Shown: in pieces, positions 1 to 7,505 of the stretch
How positions within the stretch are numbered: the first letter of the stretch is position 1
How the letters are laid out: each line of letters starts with the position of its first letter
Source of the DNA: an uncultured Clostridia bacterium
Lineage (GTDB): Bacteria; Bacillota; Clostridia; Christensenellales; Aristaeellaceae
Assembly: GCA_934643535.1 (NCBI GenBank)
Contig: CAKUCE010000070.1
Span: 1 to 12,121 of the forward strand
Direction of reading: 5' to 3'
DNA length: 12,121 nucleotides
Translations under genes and position numbers: made by a program
The notes under the pieces: model-generated
What the model saw: the letters and a program-made list of their open reading frames with translations, nothing else
What the model was told of the DNA's origin: nothing
Database searches by the model: none

Positions 1-209
1 CAGCCGTCAACCGAAACGAGGATTTGGCACGGCAGTGCCAAAGACGACGATTGAGGTTGCGGAACGGAGACTCAGTGTCTTATGCCGCAGTATTTTCCCC
101 GCGAACCAGCTTAAGGGTGCGCAGCCCCGAAGCCCGCGACGCGAAGCGGAGCGGGCGGCAGAGCGCTGTTCGCGGGCAAGGCAACCGATCAATGATTTTT
201 CATTCACCC
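1..209. other. Gene-free left edge with inverted repeats
   Basis: I see no convincing gene here. Open frames cross it on both strands, but none has a ribosome binding site or a recognisable domain. It does contain dyads: a perfect 8-bp arm pair around a 4-base loop at 23-42 (TTTGGCAC / GTGCCAAA), and a GC-rich 8-bp pair at 132-139 and 170-177 (GCCCGCGA / TCGCGGGC) enclosing a further GCGGGC at 151-156. The stretch lies beyond the fucO terminator, so it is outside the fucO transcript. It could be an intergenic interspersed repeat or the edge of a structured RNA; one copy alone cannot tell. Confidence 0.4.
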
Positions 210-250
210 AAAAAAAGCTCCGCGCTTTCCAAACGGAAAGTGCGGAGCTT
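210..250 (-). terminator. Rho-independent terminator of fucO
   Basis: Read on the minus strand, a 16-bp stem (235-250 with 215-230, one A/C mismatch) closes a 4-base loop at 231-234 and runs straight into a run of seven T (plus-strand A at 210-216). It begins about 28 bases past the fucO stop codon. On the plus strand there is no T-run after the stem, so it acts for the leftward transcript only. Confidence 0.9.
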
Positions 251-278
251 TGCCGCTTCAGCAGAGCCGAAGGGAAAA

Positions 279-1427
279 TCACATCATGCTGCGGTACAGA
301 TCCTTGATCTCGTCCACGTTGGTGTCGCGGGGATTGCCGGGGCGGCAGGCGTCAGCGTAAGCGGACTCAGCCAGGAACGCCACGTCCTCTTCCTTCAGGA
401 TGCCCTTCAGGTCGGCGGGAATGCCCACGTCGGCAGACAGCTTCTTCACGGCGGCGATGGTGGCTTTGGCGGCTTCATCGTCGTCCATCCGGTCGATGCC
501 GTCTACGCCCATGGCCTGACCGATGGCGCGGTAACGCTTTCCGGCCACGGGAGCGTTGTATTCCAGACCCAGCGGCAGCAGGATGGCGCAAGCCACGCCG
601 TGGGGCGTATCATACAGGGCGGACAGGCCGTGCGCCATGCTGTGTACGATGCCCAGACCCACGTTGGAGAAGCCCATGCCGGCGATGTACTGGCCCAGCG
701 CCATGCCTTCACGGCCTTCGGGCGTGTTCTCCACGGCGGCGCGCAGGCTGTGGCTGATCAGACGGATGGCTTCCAGATGGAACATATCACTGATGGCGCA
801 GTGACCCTTGGTGATGTAGCCTTCGATGGCATGGGTCAGCGCGTCCATGCCGGTGGCGGCGGTCAGGCCCTTGGGCATGGAGGACATCATATCGGGATCC
901 ACCACGGCGATCTCGGGAATGTCGTTGGTGTCCACGCAGACGAACTTGCGCTTCTTTTCCACGTCGGTGATCACGTAGTTGATGGTCACTTCCGCAGCGG
1001 TACCGGCAGTGGTGGGCACGGCGATGGTGAACACCGCATGGTTCTTGGTGGGAGCCACGCCTTCCAGCGAGCGCACGTCGGCGAATTCGGGGTTGTTGGC
1101 GATGATGCCGATGGCCTTGGCGGTATCCATAGCGGAGCCGCCGCCGATGGCCACGATGCTGTCGGCCTCAGCCTTCTGGAAGGCGGCTACGCCGTGCTGC
1201 ACGTTTTCAATGGTGGGGTTGGGCTTGATGTCGCTGTAGATTTCATAAGCCATGCCGGCTTTGTCCAGTAGGTCGGTCACTTTCTGGGCCACGCCGAATT
1301 TCAGCAGGCTGGCGTCGGTGCAGACCAGCACCTTTTTCTTGCCCCGGTTCTGAAGCTCCGGGACGATATTTTCGATGGCTCCTTTGCCATGATACGAAAT
1401 ACTGTTCAGGACAATACGATCTGCCAT
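279..1427 (-). CDS. fucO: Lactaldehyde reductase (1,2-propanediol oxidoreductase), iron-dependent alcohol dehydrogenase family
   Basis: This 382-residue cytoplasmic enzyme is expected to reduce L-lactaldehyde to 1,2-propanediol with NADH during anaerobic L-fucose or L-rhamnose breakdown. It matches Escherichia coli FucO from memory almost end to end, including the long shared block from about 104 to 166 (KAIGIIANNPEFADVRSLEG, then the TTAGTAAEVTINYVITD stretch). Visible sites are Asp38 at the NAD-preferring position, the GGGS nucleotide loop at 95-98, and the metal ligands Asp195, His199, His262 and His276, each one residue below the E. coli numbering. The start has AAAGGAGG 9 bases upstream. 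It sits 160 bp downstream of the helicase gene on the same strand and ends in its own terminator. No other fucose or rhamnose gene is in the window, so it stands away from a sugar operon. A broader-specificity alcohol dehydrogenase of the same family is the alternative. Confidence 0.93.
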   Translation of the reverse strand: MADRIVLNSISYHGKGAIENIVPELQNRGKKKVLVCTDASLLKFGVAQKVTDLLDKAGMAYEIYSDIKPNPTIENVQHGVAAFQKAEADSIVAIGGGSAMDTAKAIGIIANNPEFADVRSLEGVAPTKNHAVFTIAVPTTAGTAAEVTINYVITDVEKKRKFVCVDTNDIPEIAVVDPDMMSSMPKGLTAATGMDALTHAIEGYITKGHCAISDMFHLEAIRLISHSLRAAVENTPEGREGMALGQYIAGMGFSNVGLGIVHSMAHGLSALYDTPHGVACAILLPLGLEYNAPVAGKRYRAIGQAMGVDGIDRMDDDEAAKATIAAVKKLSADVGIPADLKGILKEEDVAFLAESAYADACRPGNPRDTNVDEIKDLYRSMM

Positions 1428-1527
1428 GATTACGTTCCTCCTTTGGAATGAATGGGCTGATAGCCGGACCCCTTGGCGGAGTTCCTAAAGGAATTTTCGA
1501 CTTTTCAGGGCGATTTCCTTCTTTGGG

Positions 1528-1561
1528 ATTATGAAGGGTTTGTGAACTTTCTGTATACAGA
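1528..1561 (-). promoter_or_regulatory. Possible fucO promoter with overlapping palindromic operator
   Basis: The gap upstream of fucO holds a perfect 12-bp palindrome, TCTGTATACAGA (1550-1561). Reading leftward, a weak promoter can be drawn: TATACA (1552-1557) as -35, 18 bases, then CATAAT (1528-1533) as -10, giving a leader of about 95 nt. The palindrome would cover the -35, the arrangement of a repressor operator. The -35 is only a 4/6 match and the regulator is unknown, so this is tentative; fucO might also be read through from the helicase gene. Confidence 0.35.
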
Positions 1562-1587
1562 GTTCCAAAACATCTATTCCCATTTGG

Positions 1588-4500
1588 TCAGCTGAAGAAC
1601 AGCGCCCGGATGTCCTCTTCCGTCAGGCTGCTCAACGCCGTTTCGCCGGAGATGACCACCCGGTCGAAAATCGCCCGCTTGCGCTGGCTCAGGTCGGTGA
1701 CCTTTTCCTCAATGGTGCCCTGAGCGATCAGCTTGATTACGTCCACGTCCCTGGTCTGGCCGATGCGATGGGCCCGGTCGGTGGCCTGATCCTCGGCGGC
1801 GGGGTTCCACCAGGGGTCGTAGTGGATCACCAGATCCGCGCCGGTCAGATTGAGACCGGTGCCGCCCGCCTTCAGGGAGATCAGGAAGACCTTGCCGTCG
1901 CCGCCGTTGAAACGGTCGCAAAGGCGCTGCCGTTCCTCCGGGTGAGTGCTGCCGTCCAGATACAGGCAGGAAACGCCCTCCCGGTTCAGGCGCTTGCGGA
2001 TGATCTGCAGCATTCCCACAAACTGGCTGAAGATCAGCATCCGCCGCCCGGAATCAATGGCGGAATGGACGGTCTGCACCAGCAGCTCCAGCTTGCCGCT
2101 GGTGCCCTCGTAGTCCGGCAAAAACAGCTTGGGATGGCAGCAGACCTGCCGCAGCTTCAGCAGCACGCTGAGCACCTGCATTCGCGCCCGGGGCAGGGAG
2201 CCCTCGTCCAGCGCCTGCCCCACATGCTGCCGCAGGGTGGCCAGCAGCGTCTGATAGACCCGCTCCTGCTCCGGCGGCATGGCGGCGTACAGATACTGCT
2301 CGTGCTTTTCGGGCAGATCGCTGAGCACCTCGCTCTTCAGGCGGCGCATCAGGAAGGGACGGATGCGCTCCCGCAGCTCTTCCGCCCGTTCGCCGCTGCC
2401 GTAACGGCGCAGAAAAGCGGCCTGCGTGCCCAGGTAGCCGGGCAGAATGAAGTCGAAAATGCTCCACAGTTCGCCCGTGTGGTTTTCCATGGGCGTACCG
2501 GTCAGCGCTACCCGCACCTGCGCGTCCAGCTCCTTGGCCGCCAGCGCCCCCTGACTTTGGGCGTTCTTGACGGACTGAGCCTCGTCCAATACGGCGAAGC
2601 GCAGGGGAATATCCTTATAATATTCGATGTCCCGTCGAAGCAGCGGATAGCTGGTCAGGATCACGTCCACAGAATCATCTTTTTTCAGGTCGGCGATGGT
2701 GTGGCGTCGTTCATCCCGCTGGCCCGTCACCACCCGGACGATGAGTCCGTCGTCGAAGCGCTTCATTTCTGCCAGCCAGTGATAGGTCAGGGAAGTGGGC
2801 GTGACTACGATGCTTTTTTGAACGCCGTCTTTTTTCTTGGCGGCGGACAGGGCGGCAATGACCTGCAGCGTTTTGCCAAGGCCCATCTCGTCCGCCAGAA
2901 TGCCGCCCATCCGGGCTTCGTACAGCGAAAGGAGCCAGTCGCTGCCCCGGCGCTGATAGGGAGACAGCTTCTTTTGCAGCTTCTGGGGCATATAGTCTTT
3001 TTTCGGGGGCTGACTCAGGGTCTGAATGGCCTTTTCCGATTCCTCATCCGTCTGGGTATCCGCCCCGGCCATGCGCAGCATGCTGACCATATAGGCGGCC
3101 CGGTATGCGCCGAAGCTCAGCTCTCTTGTATCCTCAGGCACATTGGGCTCGTCCAGCCGGGCGGCGTCCAGCAGCTCCTGTACCACGGGCGCAAGGCCCA
3201 TCATATCCCGCACGTCCAGAAATTCGCCCGTCTTCAGCCGAACGTATTGCTGCCGCTGGGCGATGGCGTTCAGGATGGGCAAAAGCTCCGGCGCAGGCTT
3301 GCCGTCCTCCAGCAGGGAGAACACCAGCCGCCCGCCCCGCATGTGGAACGAAGCCTTGGCCGAGAAGCGGCGGGGCTTGACCCGCTCGAAGGCCTGCGAG
3401 GCGTAAATGGTGCAGTGCCGGGAAAGCTCCGCCACGCCTTGCGTACAAAAGTACAGAATTTCCCGGGAACGGCGAAGAATGATGCGGCCCTTATGAACCA
3501 CAAAGCCGAAATCCGCCAGAAGATCCAGCACCAGTCCTTCTTCCCGGCCGTCCCGCAGCAGCATCCGTCCATCGGGAAGCCCCTGCGCCACTGGGGCCGC
3601 GTCCTCTCCGTCCCGAAGGGCGAAGGGAAGCACCACGGTTTCCCCGTAGTGAAATTCCACCCGGGCCTCCACGTTGCCGTCCACCAGATCCAAATAGGCC
3701 ATGGGCTTCAACGGTTCCGACACCAGCCGTGCCCGCAGCTCCGGCGACGGCACCACCGATCCCACGGCGGACAGGGCGGGCAGCAGCACGGACAGCACCT
3801 CTTCGGCGTTCCGGGCGGGATAGCGGAAGGAAGATCCCTCGCTGAGCAGCAGCCGGCACACCCGGGCCTGGGAGGAATACAGATGCGTGACCGTATTGCC
3901 CAAAAGCACGTACCGCGCGTCCGGCGTGATCAGCCGCAGCTGTTCCGTGCCCTCGGTGGACACCAGCAGCTCCGTGGGGGTCAGACTGACGGCAAAGCAC
4001 AGAGGCAGCTCTTTTTTGCGGATACCGCTGTGCATCTGCTTCTGTTCGCCGAATTGAAGCTGGAAGGGATAGTTCTCCAGATAGCGCATGACGCTCTGCA
4101 AAAAGGGCCCGGTCAGCAGCACAAAACGACCGTCGCACTGCAGCCCGGCGGATGATTCGTTATCAGCGCTTCCCTCCGGCAGCACTGCGGGCTCCGCTTC
4201 GTTTTTCAGGGGAATATAGCTCATCAGCGCCGTCAGGAAGCGCTCGTCCTCCCGGGAAAAGCGCATGCTGTCCGGCCGGTAGGTGAATTTGGGGGACAAC
4301 ACCAACTCCGTACCGTTTACGAAGCAGGCCAGCAGGTCGGCGATGTTTTTGACGGCGTAGAGCCGCTCCTGTCCCGCTGAAAGGCCCAATCCAATGCGGC
4401 CGTCCTCGTAGAGGCGCAGCACGGCCAGCAGCCGGACGGTCTCGCCGCCGGGCATGGCCCGATTCAGCGCATTCAGCATTCGCTGGCCCAGCGCCAGTTC

Positions 4501-4770
4501 GTTTTCCTGCCGGAAGCGCTTGAGCGTACCGTCGTTTTCCGCCCGCATCAGTGCCGCGACTACATGCTGGCAAGGCGCTTCCGTTTCGCCGCAGGTGCAG
4601 AGCGTCTCGCCCCGCCGGGTGAAGATCACCGACTGCATCTCCGTCCCGCCCACCTCATAGCGAAGGCCGTTTTCCACCTCCATGGCCTGAGAGACCAGTC
4701 CCCGGCGATAGAGCTTTTCCCCGTTCTGAAAGGCTGCCGTATCCACCCCGATGGATTCCAAAGCAATCAT
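1588..4770 (-). CDS. SNF2-family DNA-dependent ATPase/helicase with SWIM zinc motif
   Basis: This is a large cytoplasmic Swi2/Snf2-type motor, about 1060 residues, likely acting on DNA-protein or DNA-RNA polymerase complexes. Numbering below is from the first ATG at 4776. An N-terminal SWIM motif has Cys60-x-Cys62 and Cys69-x-His71. A long middle region (about 210-570) fits the Bacillota SNF2-associated domain. The motor core has Walker A around Lys635 (DEMGLGKT), DEAQ at 731-734, TGTPMENH at 759-766, motif V SLKAGGTGLN at 967-976 and motif VI QATDRAHRIGQ at 997-1007. All motor motifs are intact. Start choice: GGGAGG directly abuts the ATG at 4776 but lies 6 bases before the in-frame ATG at 4770, so 4770 is preferred. 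In Bacillus subtilis the comparable functions are split between YwqA (helicase) and YwqB (SWIM); here they are fused. The exact substrate is unknown. Confidence 0.93.
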   Translation of the reverse strand: MIALESIGVDTAAFQNGEKLYRRGLVSQAMEVENGLRYEVGGTEMQSVIFTRRGETLCTCGETEAPCQHVVAALMRAENDGTLKRFRQENELALGQRMLNALNRAMPGGETVRLLAVLRLYEDGRIGLGLSAGQERLYAVKNIADLLACFVNGTELVLSPKFTYRPDSMRFSREDERFLTALMSYIPLKNEAEPAVLPEGSADNESSAGLQCDGRFVLLTGPFLQSVMRYLENYPFQLQFGEQKQMHSGIRKKELPLCFAVSLTPTELLVSTEGTEQLRLITPDARYVLLGNTVTHLYSSQARVCRLLLSEGSSFRYPARNAEEVLSVLLPALSAVGSVVPSPELRARLVSEPLKPMAYLDLVDGNVEARVEFHYGETVVLPFALRDGEDAAPVAQGLPDGRMLLRDGREEGLVLDLLADFGFVVHKGRIILRRSREILYFCTQGVAELSRHCTIYASQAFERVKPRRFSAKASFHMRGGRLVFSLLEDGKPAPELLPILNAIAQRQQYVRLKTGEFLDVRDMMGLAPVVQELLDAARLDEPNVPEDTRELSFGAYRAAYMVSMLRMAGADTQTDEESEKAIQTLSQPPKKDYMPQKLQKKLSPYQRRGSDWLLSLYEARMGGILADEMGLGKTLQVIAALSAAKKKDGVQKSIVVTPTSLTYHWLAEMKRFDDGLIVRVVTGQRDERRHTIADLKKDDSVDVILTSYPLLRRDIEYYKDIPLRFAVLDEAQSVKNAQSQGALAAKELDAQVRVALTGTPMENHTGELWSIFDFILPGYLGTQAAFLRRYGSGERAEELRERIRPFLMRRLKSEVLSDLPEKHEQYLYAAMPPEQERVYQTLLATLRQHVGQALDEGSLPRARMQVLSVLLKLRQVCCHPKLFLPDYEGTSGKLELLVQTVHSAIDSGRRMLIFSQFVGMLQIIRKRLNREGVSCLYLDGSTHPEERQRLCDRFNGGDGKVFLISLKAGGTGLNLTGADLVIHYDPWWNPAAEDQATDRAHRIGQTRDVDVIKLIAQGTIEEKVTDLSQRKRAIFDRVVISGETALSSLTEEDIRALFFS

Positions 4771-4776
4771 CCGCAT

Positions 4777-5184
4777 CCTCCCAAATCAAAACCAATCTTT
4801 TTATATTTCTGGAAAAGGTTTCCGCCTTCCTGCCTGCCGCCGGGAAGAAATTCCGAAAAAACGAATGAATTTTCCTTTTTGGCGCAGACTTGTTTTCGGA
4901 ACGGCAATCAGGCAAACGGCCGAAAGACACGCGCACCCCGGGGCTTTTGATTGAAAAGCGCCAAGCCGCCTGCGAGGCGCATGCGGCGGATGATGTGAGA
5001 TGTGTGTGAAGAAGATGTTTTATCCTGCGCGATGAATTTCCTCAAGCACAGCTGCTGCCGTGAAGCCTTGCGCTTTCGATGATTGACGTTTCAAGCAGGG
5101 CCGCATTTCATGCGGCTCCTGTTTGCTTTTGCTTCATTGGCAGAAAGAATTTCCGAGAAAACCATATTTTTTGAAAAAAGAGGA
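4777..5184. other. Intergenic stretch with hairpins, no gene seen
   Basis: This 400-bp gap separates the leftward helicase gene from the rightward tRNA operon, so it must hold promoters for both. I find only a weak AT-rich TATAAA on the minus strand (about 4801-4806) for the helicase, without a good -35. Two GC-rich dyads stand out: 4965-4987 (GCCGC and GCGGC arms with an inner GCG/CGC pair), and 5100-5116 (GCCGCA, loop TTTCA, TGCGGC), the second extended by CAGG/CCTG and followed by TTTGCTTTTGC. The second resembles a weak rightward terminator. No start codon with a ribosome binding site was found inside. Confidence 0.4.
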
Positions 5185-5213
5185 TTGACGTGCCGGAAGA
5201 AAGCTGTTATAAT
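5185..5213 (+). promoter_or_regulatory. Promoter of the serine tRNA operon
   Basis: TTGACG (5185-5190) and a perfect TATAAT (5208-5213) are separated by exactly 17 bases, a near-ideal housekeeping sigma promoter. An A/T-rich stretch just upstream (about 5161-5180) may act as an UP element. The predicted start is about 15 bases before the first tRNA. Confidence 0.92.
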
Positions 5214-5236
5214 AACTTTCGCTGGTTCCACAACAG

Positions 5237-5326
<90 letters not shown>

Positions 5327-5369
5327 TTTATCCAGCCGGATAAAGAAGGGAAAACAAACCGTCCACCGT

Positions 5370-5460
5370 GGAGAAGTACCCAAGTGGCCGAAGGGGCTCC
5401 CCTGCTAAGGGAGTAGGGTGCGTGAGTGCCGCCCGGGTTCAAATCCCGGCTTCTCCGCCA
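5370..5460 (+). tRNA. tRNA-Ser(GCU)
   Basis: The acceptor stem GGAGAAG / CTTCTCC is fully paired, with discriminator G5457 and an encoded CCA (5458-5460). The anticodon stem CTCCC/GGGAG (from 5397) presents GCT at 5404-5406, reading AGC and AGU. The extra-long variable arm and TTCAAAT T-loop confirm a serine isoacceptor. It lies 44 bases after tRNA-Ser(UGA), with no promoter or terminator between, so the two are cotranscribed. Confidence 0.97.
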
Positions 5461-5463
5461 TTG

Positions 5464-5499
5464 CCTTGCCGGATGATCGTTCCGGCAAGGTTCTTTTTT
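5464..5499 (+). terminator. Terminator of the tRNA-Ser operon
   Basis: A perfect 10-bp stem (CCTTGCCGGA at 5464-5473 with TCCGGCAAGG at 5481-5490) around a 7-base loop is followed by TTCTTTTTT. It starts three bases after the CCA end of the second tRNA. Confidence 0.95.
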
Positions 5500-5609
5500 G
5501 CTTTCAAAACTTTTATCATCGTTTTTCCCATCCCTTTGCAAAGCACAGGCTTCAGCGGATTCACACCGGCGTATATCTCCGAAATTCTTCTATTTCTTTT
5601 CCTAAAATT

Positions 5610-5634
5610 GAACACTTTTTGCTTTCCTGCCGTC
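5610..5634 (+). promoter_or_regulatory. Candidate ECF sigma-type autoregulatory promoter
   Basis: GAAC (5610-5613) and CGTC (5631-5634) are 17 bases apart, the layout of promoters read by Bacillus-type ECF sigma factors (an AAC-containing -35 and a CGTC or CGTA -10). The inferred start near 5641 leaves a short leader that just contains the ribosome binding site of the sigma gene. ECF operons commonly control themselves, which supports the reading; no convincing TTGACA/TATAAT pair is present instead. Confidence 0.55.
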
Positions 5635-5658
5635 TAATAGGGGAAAGGAGGGAAACCC

Positions 5659-6168
5659 ATGGAAGAAGACCGGGAGGCATGGCTGGAACGGGCCATGGAA
5701 CAATATGAAGAAAGCCTGCTGCGCATGTGCTTCGCCTGTCTGGGCGATGCGGCGCTGGCGGAGGATGCGGTGCAGGAAACCTTCCTGAAGGCATACCGGG
5801 CGCTGGATCGCTTTCGCGGAGACGCCGGGGAAAAGACGTGGCTGCTTCGCATTGCGGTCAATACCTGCAGAGATTTGCGGCGGAGCGCGTGGTTCCGTCA
5901 TGTGGATCGGAAGGTGACGCTGGACGCGCTGGGCGATCAGACGGATTCGCCGCAGGAATGGAGCCGTTGGGACGATACCCTGACGCGGGCAGTGATGGAG
6001 CTGAAGCCCAAATACCGGGAAGCCGTCCTGCTGTGCTGTTATCAGGGCCTGACGGGGCAGGAGGCGGCGAGTGTGCTGAAAATCAGCCGAAGCGCGGTGA
6101 TGAACCGGCTGCGGCAGGCCAAAGCCATTCTCAGGAAGGAACTGGAGGTGTGGTATCATGGGGAATGA
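5659..6168 (+). CDS. ECF-type RNA polymerase sigma factor (sigma-70 family)
   Basis: A 169-residue alternative sigma factor that would direct RNA polymerase to a small regulon. The sigma-2 domain covers about 13-77, with the core-binding and -10-reading helix (DAVQETFLKAYRALDRFRG around 36-54, then TWLLRIAVNTCRDLRR). A short linker leads to sigma-4 at about 108-162, with a helix-turn-helix LTGQEAASVLKISRSAVMNR near 131-150. There is no sigma-3 domain, and the length is typical for the ECF group. AAGGAGGG (5645-5652) lies 6 bases before the ATG. Its last 11 bases overlap the next gene, so the two are translationally coupled, the standard layout for a sigma factor and its anti-sigma partner. 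A GAAC-N17-CGTC promoter just upstream suggests self-control. The inducing signal cannot be read from the sequence. Confidence 0.93.
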   Translation: MEEDREAWLERAMEQYEESLLRMCFACLGDAALAEDAVQETFLKAYRALDRFRGDAGEKTWLLRIAVNTCRDLRRSAWFRHVDRKVTLDALGDQTDSPQEWSRWDDTLTRAVMELKPKYREAVLLCCYQGLTGQEAASVLKISRSAVMNRLRQAKAILRKELEVWYHGE

Positions 6169-7366
6169 GCTGAAACAGGAAACCATCCGAAACGCGCTGG
6201 ACGCGCGGCTTTCCCCGCTGTCTGCTTCGTCCCGGCGGCGGGCCCGGATCCGTGCCGCCGCAGCTCGGAAAGAAAAAACGGCTGGGAAAAGAAAATGGAG
6301 CTTTGCGCTGATCGTAGCCCTGCTGCTGATGCTGGTCGGAGCCGCACTGGCGGTGGGATCCCATCTGTTCGCCCGCTTTGCCCAGAAGGACGAGCGGTAT
6401 GCCGGCGTGCTGGATCAGGTTGTCAGCGTGACGGAAGCGCCTGCCACAGTGCAGGATGAGACGCTGGGCACGGTCGTCGCCCGGGTGGACAGCGCCTACT
6501 ACGACGGCCAGACGCTGGCCTTGACCATCGCGGTGGAAAACGCCCGGCGAATCTCGGAATGGACGCCTGCGGAGGAGGAAAAAGCCCTTCTAAAGCCGGA
6601 GGAAGGGGCCCGTCCCGCTACGCCGCAGACGGCGATGACGGAGGAAGAGAAGCGGATTATGGCGGATGCTCAGGCGGCGAAGGCTGCAGGAAAACCCTTC
6701 GGAATCCGAAAAGACACGATCTGGGTACACGACCATTTCTATACGGAGGACGGAATTCCTCTGCCGCCCTATGACGGCGAGGACGAGGAGGAAAACGGAA
6801 CCCTTTACGAGATCAGGGAGTTTTCCCCCCTGCCGGAGGAAATTTGCGGGCGGGATGTTCTTTCCGTCTATGCCGAGCTGGGCCGAAGCACGGAATACTA
6901 TTATTTTGACGGGCAGAAAACGTACTGGCGCAGCGAGGTGCAGCGGGACGGCATGGGGCGGGTTACAGCCACGGTTCCAAAAGCCGAAGCGGAAATCGCC
7001 CTTTTCACGGGAACAGGCACGCTGAACGGCGCAGCCTGCACGGTAACGGCTCAGGTCAGCGCCGTCGAATTGCGCCTGACCATCGAGGCGGAAGCAGATG
7101 TTTTCCCATTGGAGAAGCATCAGGAGGACGGCTTCGAATGGACGGAACAGCCTTGGATGGCGGAGGTTTACGACGAAACCGGCGCGGAATACCTGCCGCG
7201 GGAAGGAGCGTCCCCCGAATCAGACCGCTGTCTGACGATTCCCTTTGACGGTTCCGGCCACGTGCCGGAACGGCTGACGGTATATGTTTACCGCTGCGCC
7301 ATGGACGAGGACGTGCCGGACGAGGCGGCGATCCGTTCCGGCAGCTTTGTGGAGCTGACAAGATAG
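6158..7366 (+). CDS. Membrane-anchored partner of the ECF sigma factor, probable anti-sigma/sensor
   Basis: A 402-residue protein with a basic N-terminal cytoplasmic part of about 46 residues, one transmembrane helix at about 48-67 (FALIVALLLMLVGAALAVGS), and a long extracytoplasmic region. The N-terminal helix (KQETIRNALDARLSPLSASSR, near 6-26) would be the sigma-binding piece. It has no zinc-type HxxxCxxC motif, so it is not a ZAS anti-sigma. The outer part begins with a beta-rich block (YYDGQTLALTIAVEN, 114-128) like that in DUF4179-type proteins encoded next to Clostridia sigma factors, followed by an acidic linker and further beta-rich segments. The ATG overlaps the sigma stop by 11 bp and has GGAGGTG 7 bases upstream. 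The anti-sigma role is inferred from position and topology, not from a conserved catalytic motif; a sigma-regulated surface protein is the alternative. Confidence 0.75.
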   Translation: MGNELKQETIRNALDARLSPLSASSRRRARIRAAAARKEKTAGKRKWSFALIVALLLMLVGAALAVGSHLFARFAQKDERYAGVLDQVVSVTEAPATVQDETLGTVVARVDSAYYDGQTLALTIAVENARRISEWTPAEEEKALLKPEEGARPATPQTAMTEEEKRIMADAQAAKAAGKPFGIRKDTIWVHDHFYTEDGIPLPPYDGEDEEENGTLYEIREFSPLPEEICGRDVLSVYAELGRSTEYYYFDGQKTYWRSEVQRDGMGRVTATVPKAEAEIALFTGTGTLNGAACTVTAQVSAVELRLTIEAEADVFPLEKHQEDGFEWTEQPWMAEVYDETGAEYLPREGASPESDRCLTIPFDGSGHVPERLTVYVYRCAMDEDVPDEAAIRSGSFVELTR

Positions 7367-7378
7367 CGCCCGAACCTT

Positions 7379-7416
7379 CCCGGCAGCTTTGCGAAAAAGG
7401 CTGCCGGGTCTTTTTT
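7379..7416 (+). terminator. Terminator of the sigma/anti-sigma operon
   Basis: A perfect 9-bp GC-rich stem (CCCGGCAGC at 7379-7387, GCTGCCGGG at 7400-7408) is followed by TC and six T. It starts 12 bases after the stop codon, so the two-gene operon ends here and the next gene needs its own promoter. Confidence 0.93.
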
Positions 7417-7505
7417 GCGCCGGATTGTAAATCCTGTGGGGAAAAACTGGCCTTTCCGCTTTGGCTGTGGTACAGTAAGCTGGAAAAGGCTGGAGGGATG
7501 CAGCG

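Noticed and set aside
24..1271. Long plus-strand open frame opposite fucO
   Set aside because: Its Gly/His/Val-rich composition is that of an antisense shadow of a GC-rich gene. It has no ribosome binding site or domain, while the opposite strand encodes a full FucO.
1768..4155. 795-residue plus-strand open frame opposite the helicase
   Set aside because: It is an antisense shadow, rich in His, Gln and Gly and without motifs. The minus strand has every SNF2 motif intact.
5084..5115. Promoter from TTGACG near 5084-5089
   Set aside because: No -10-like hexamer lies 16-18 bases downstream; the sequence there is GC-rich hairpin.
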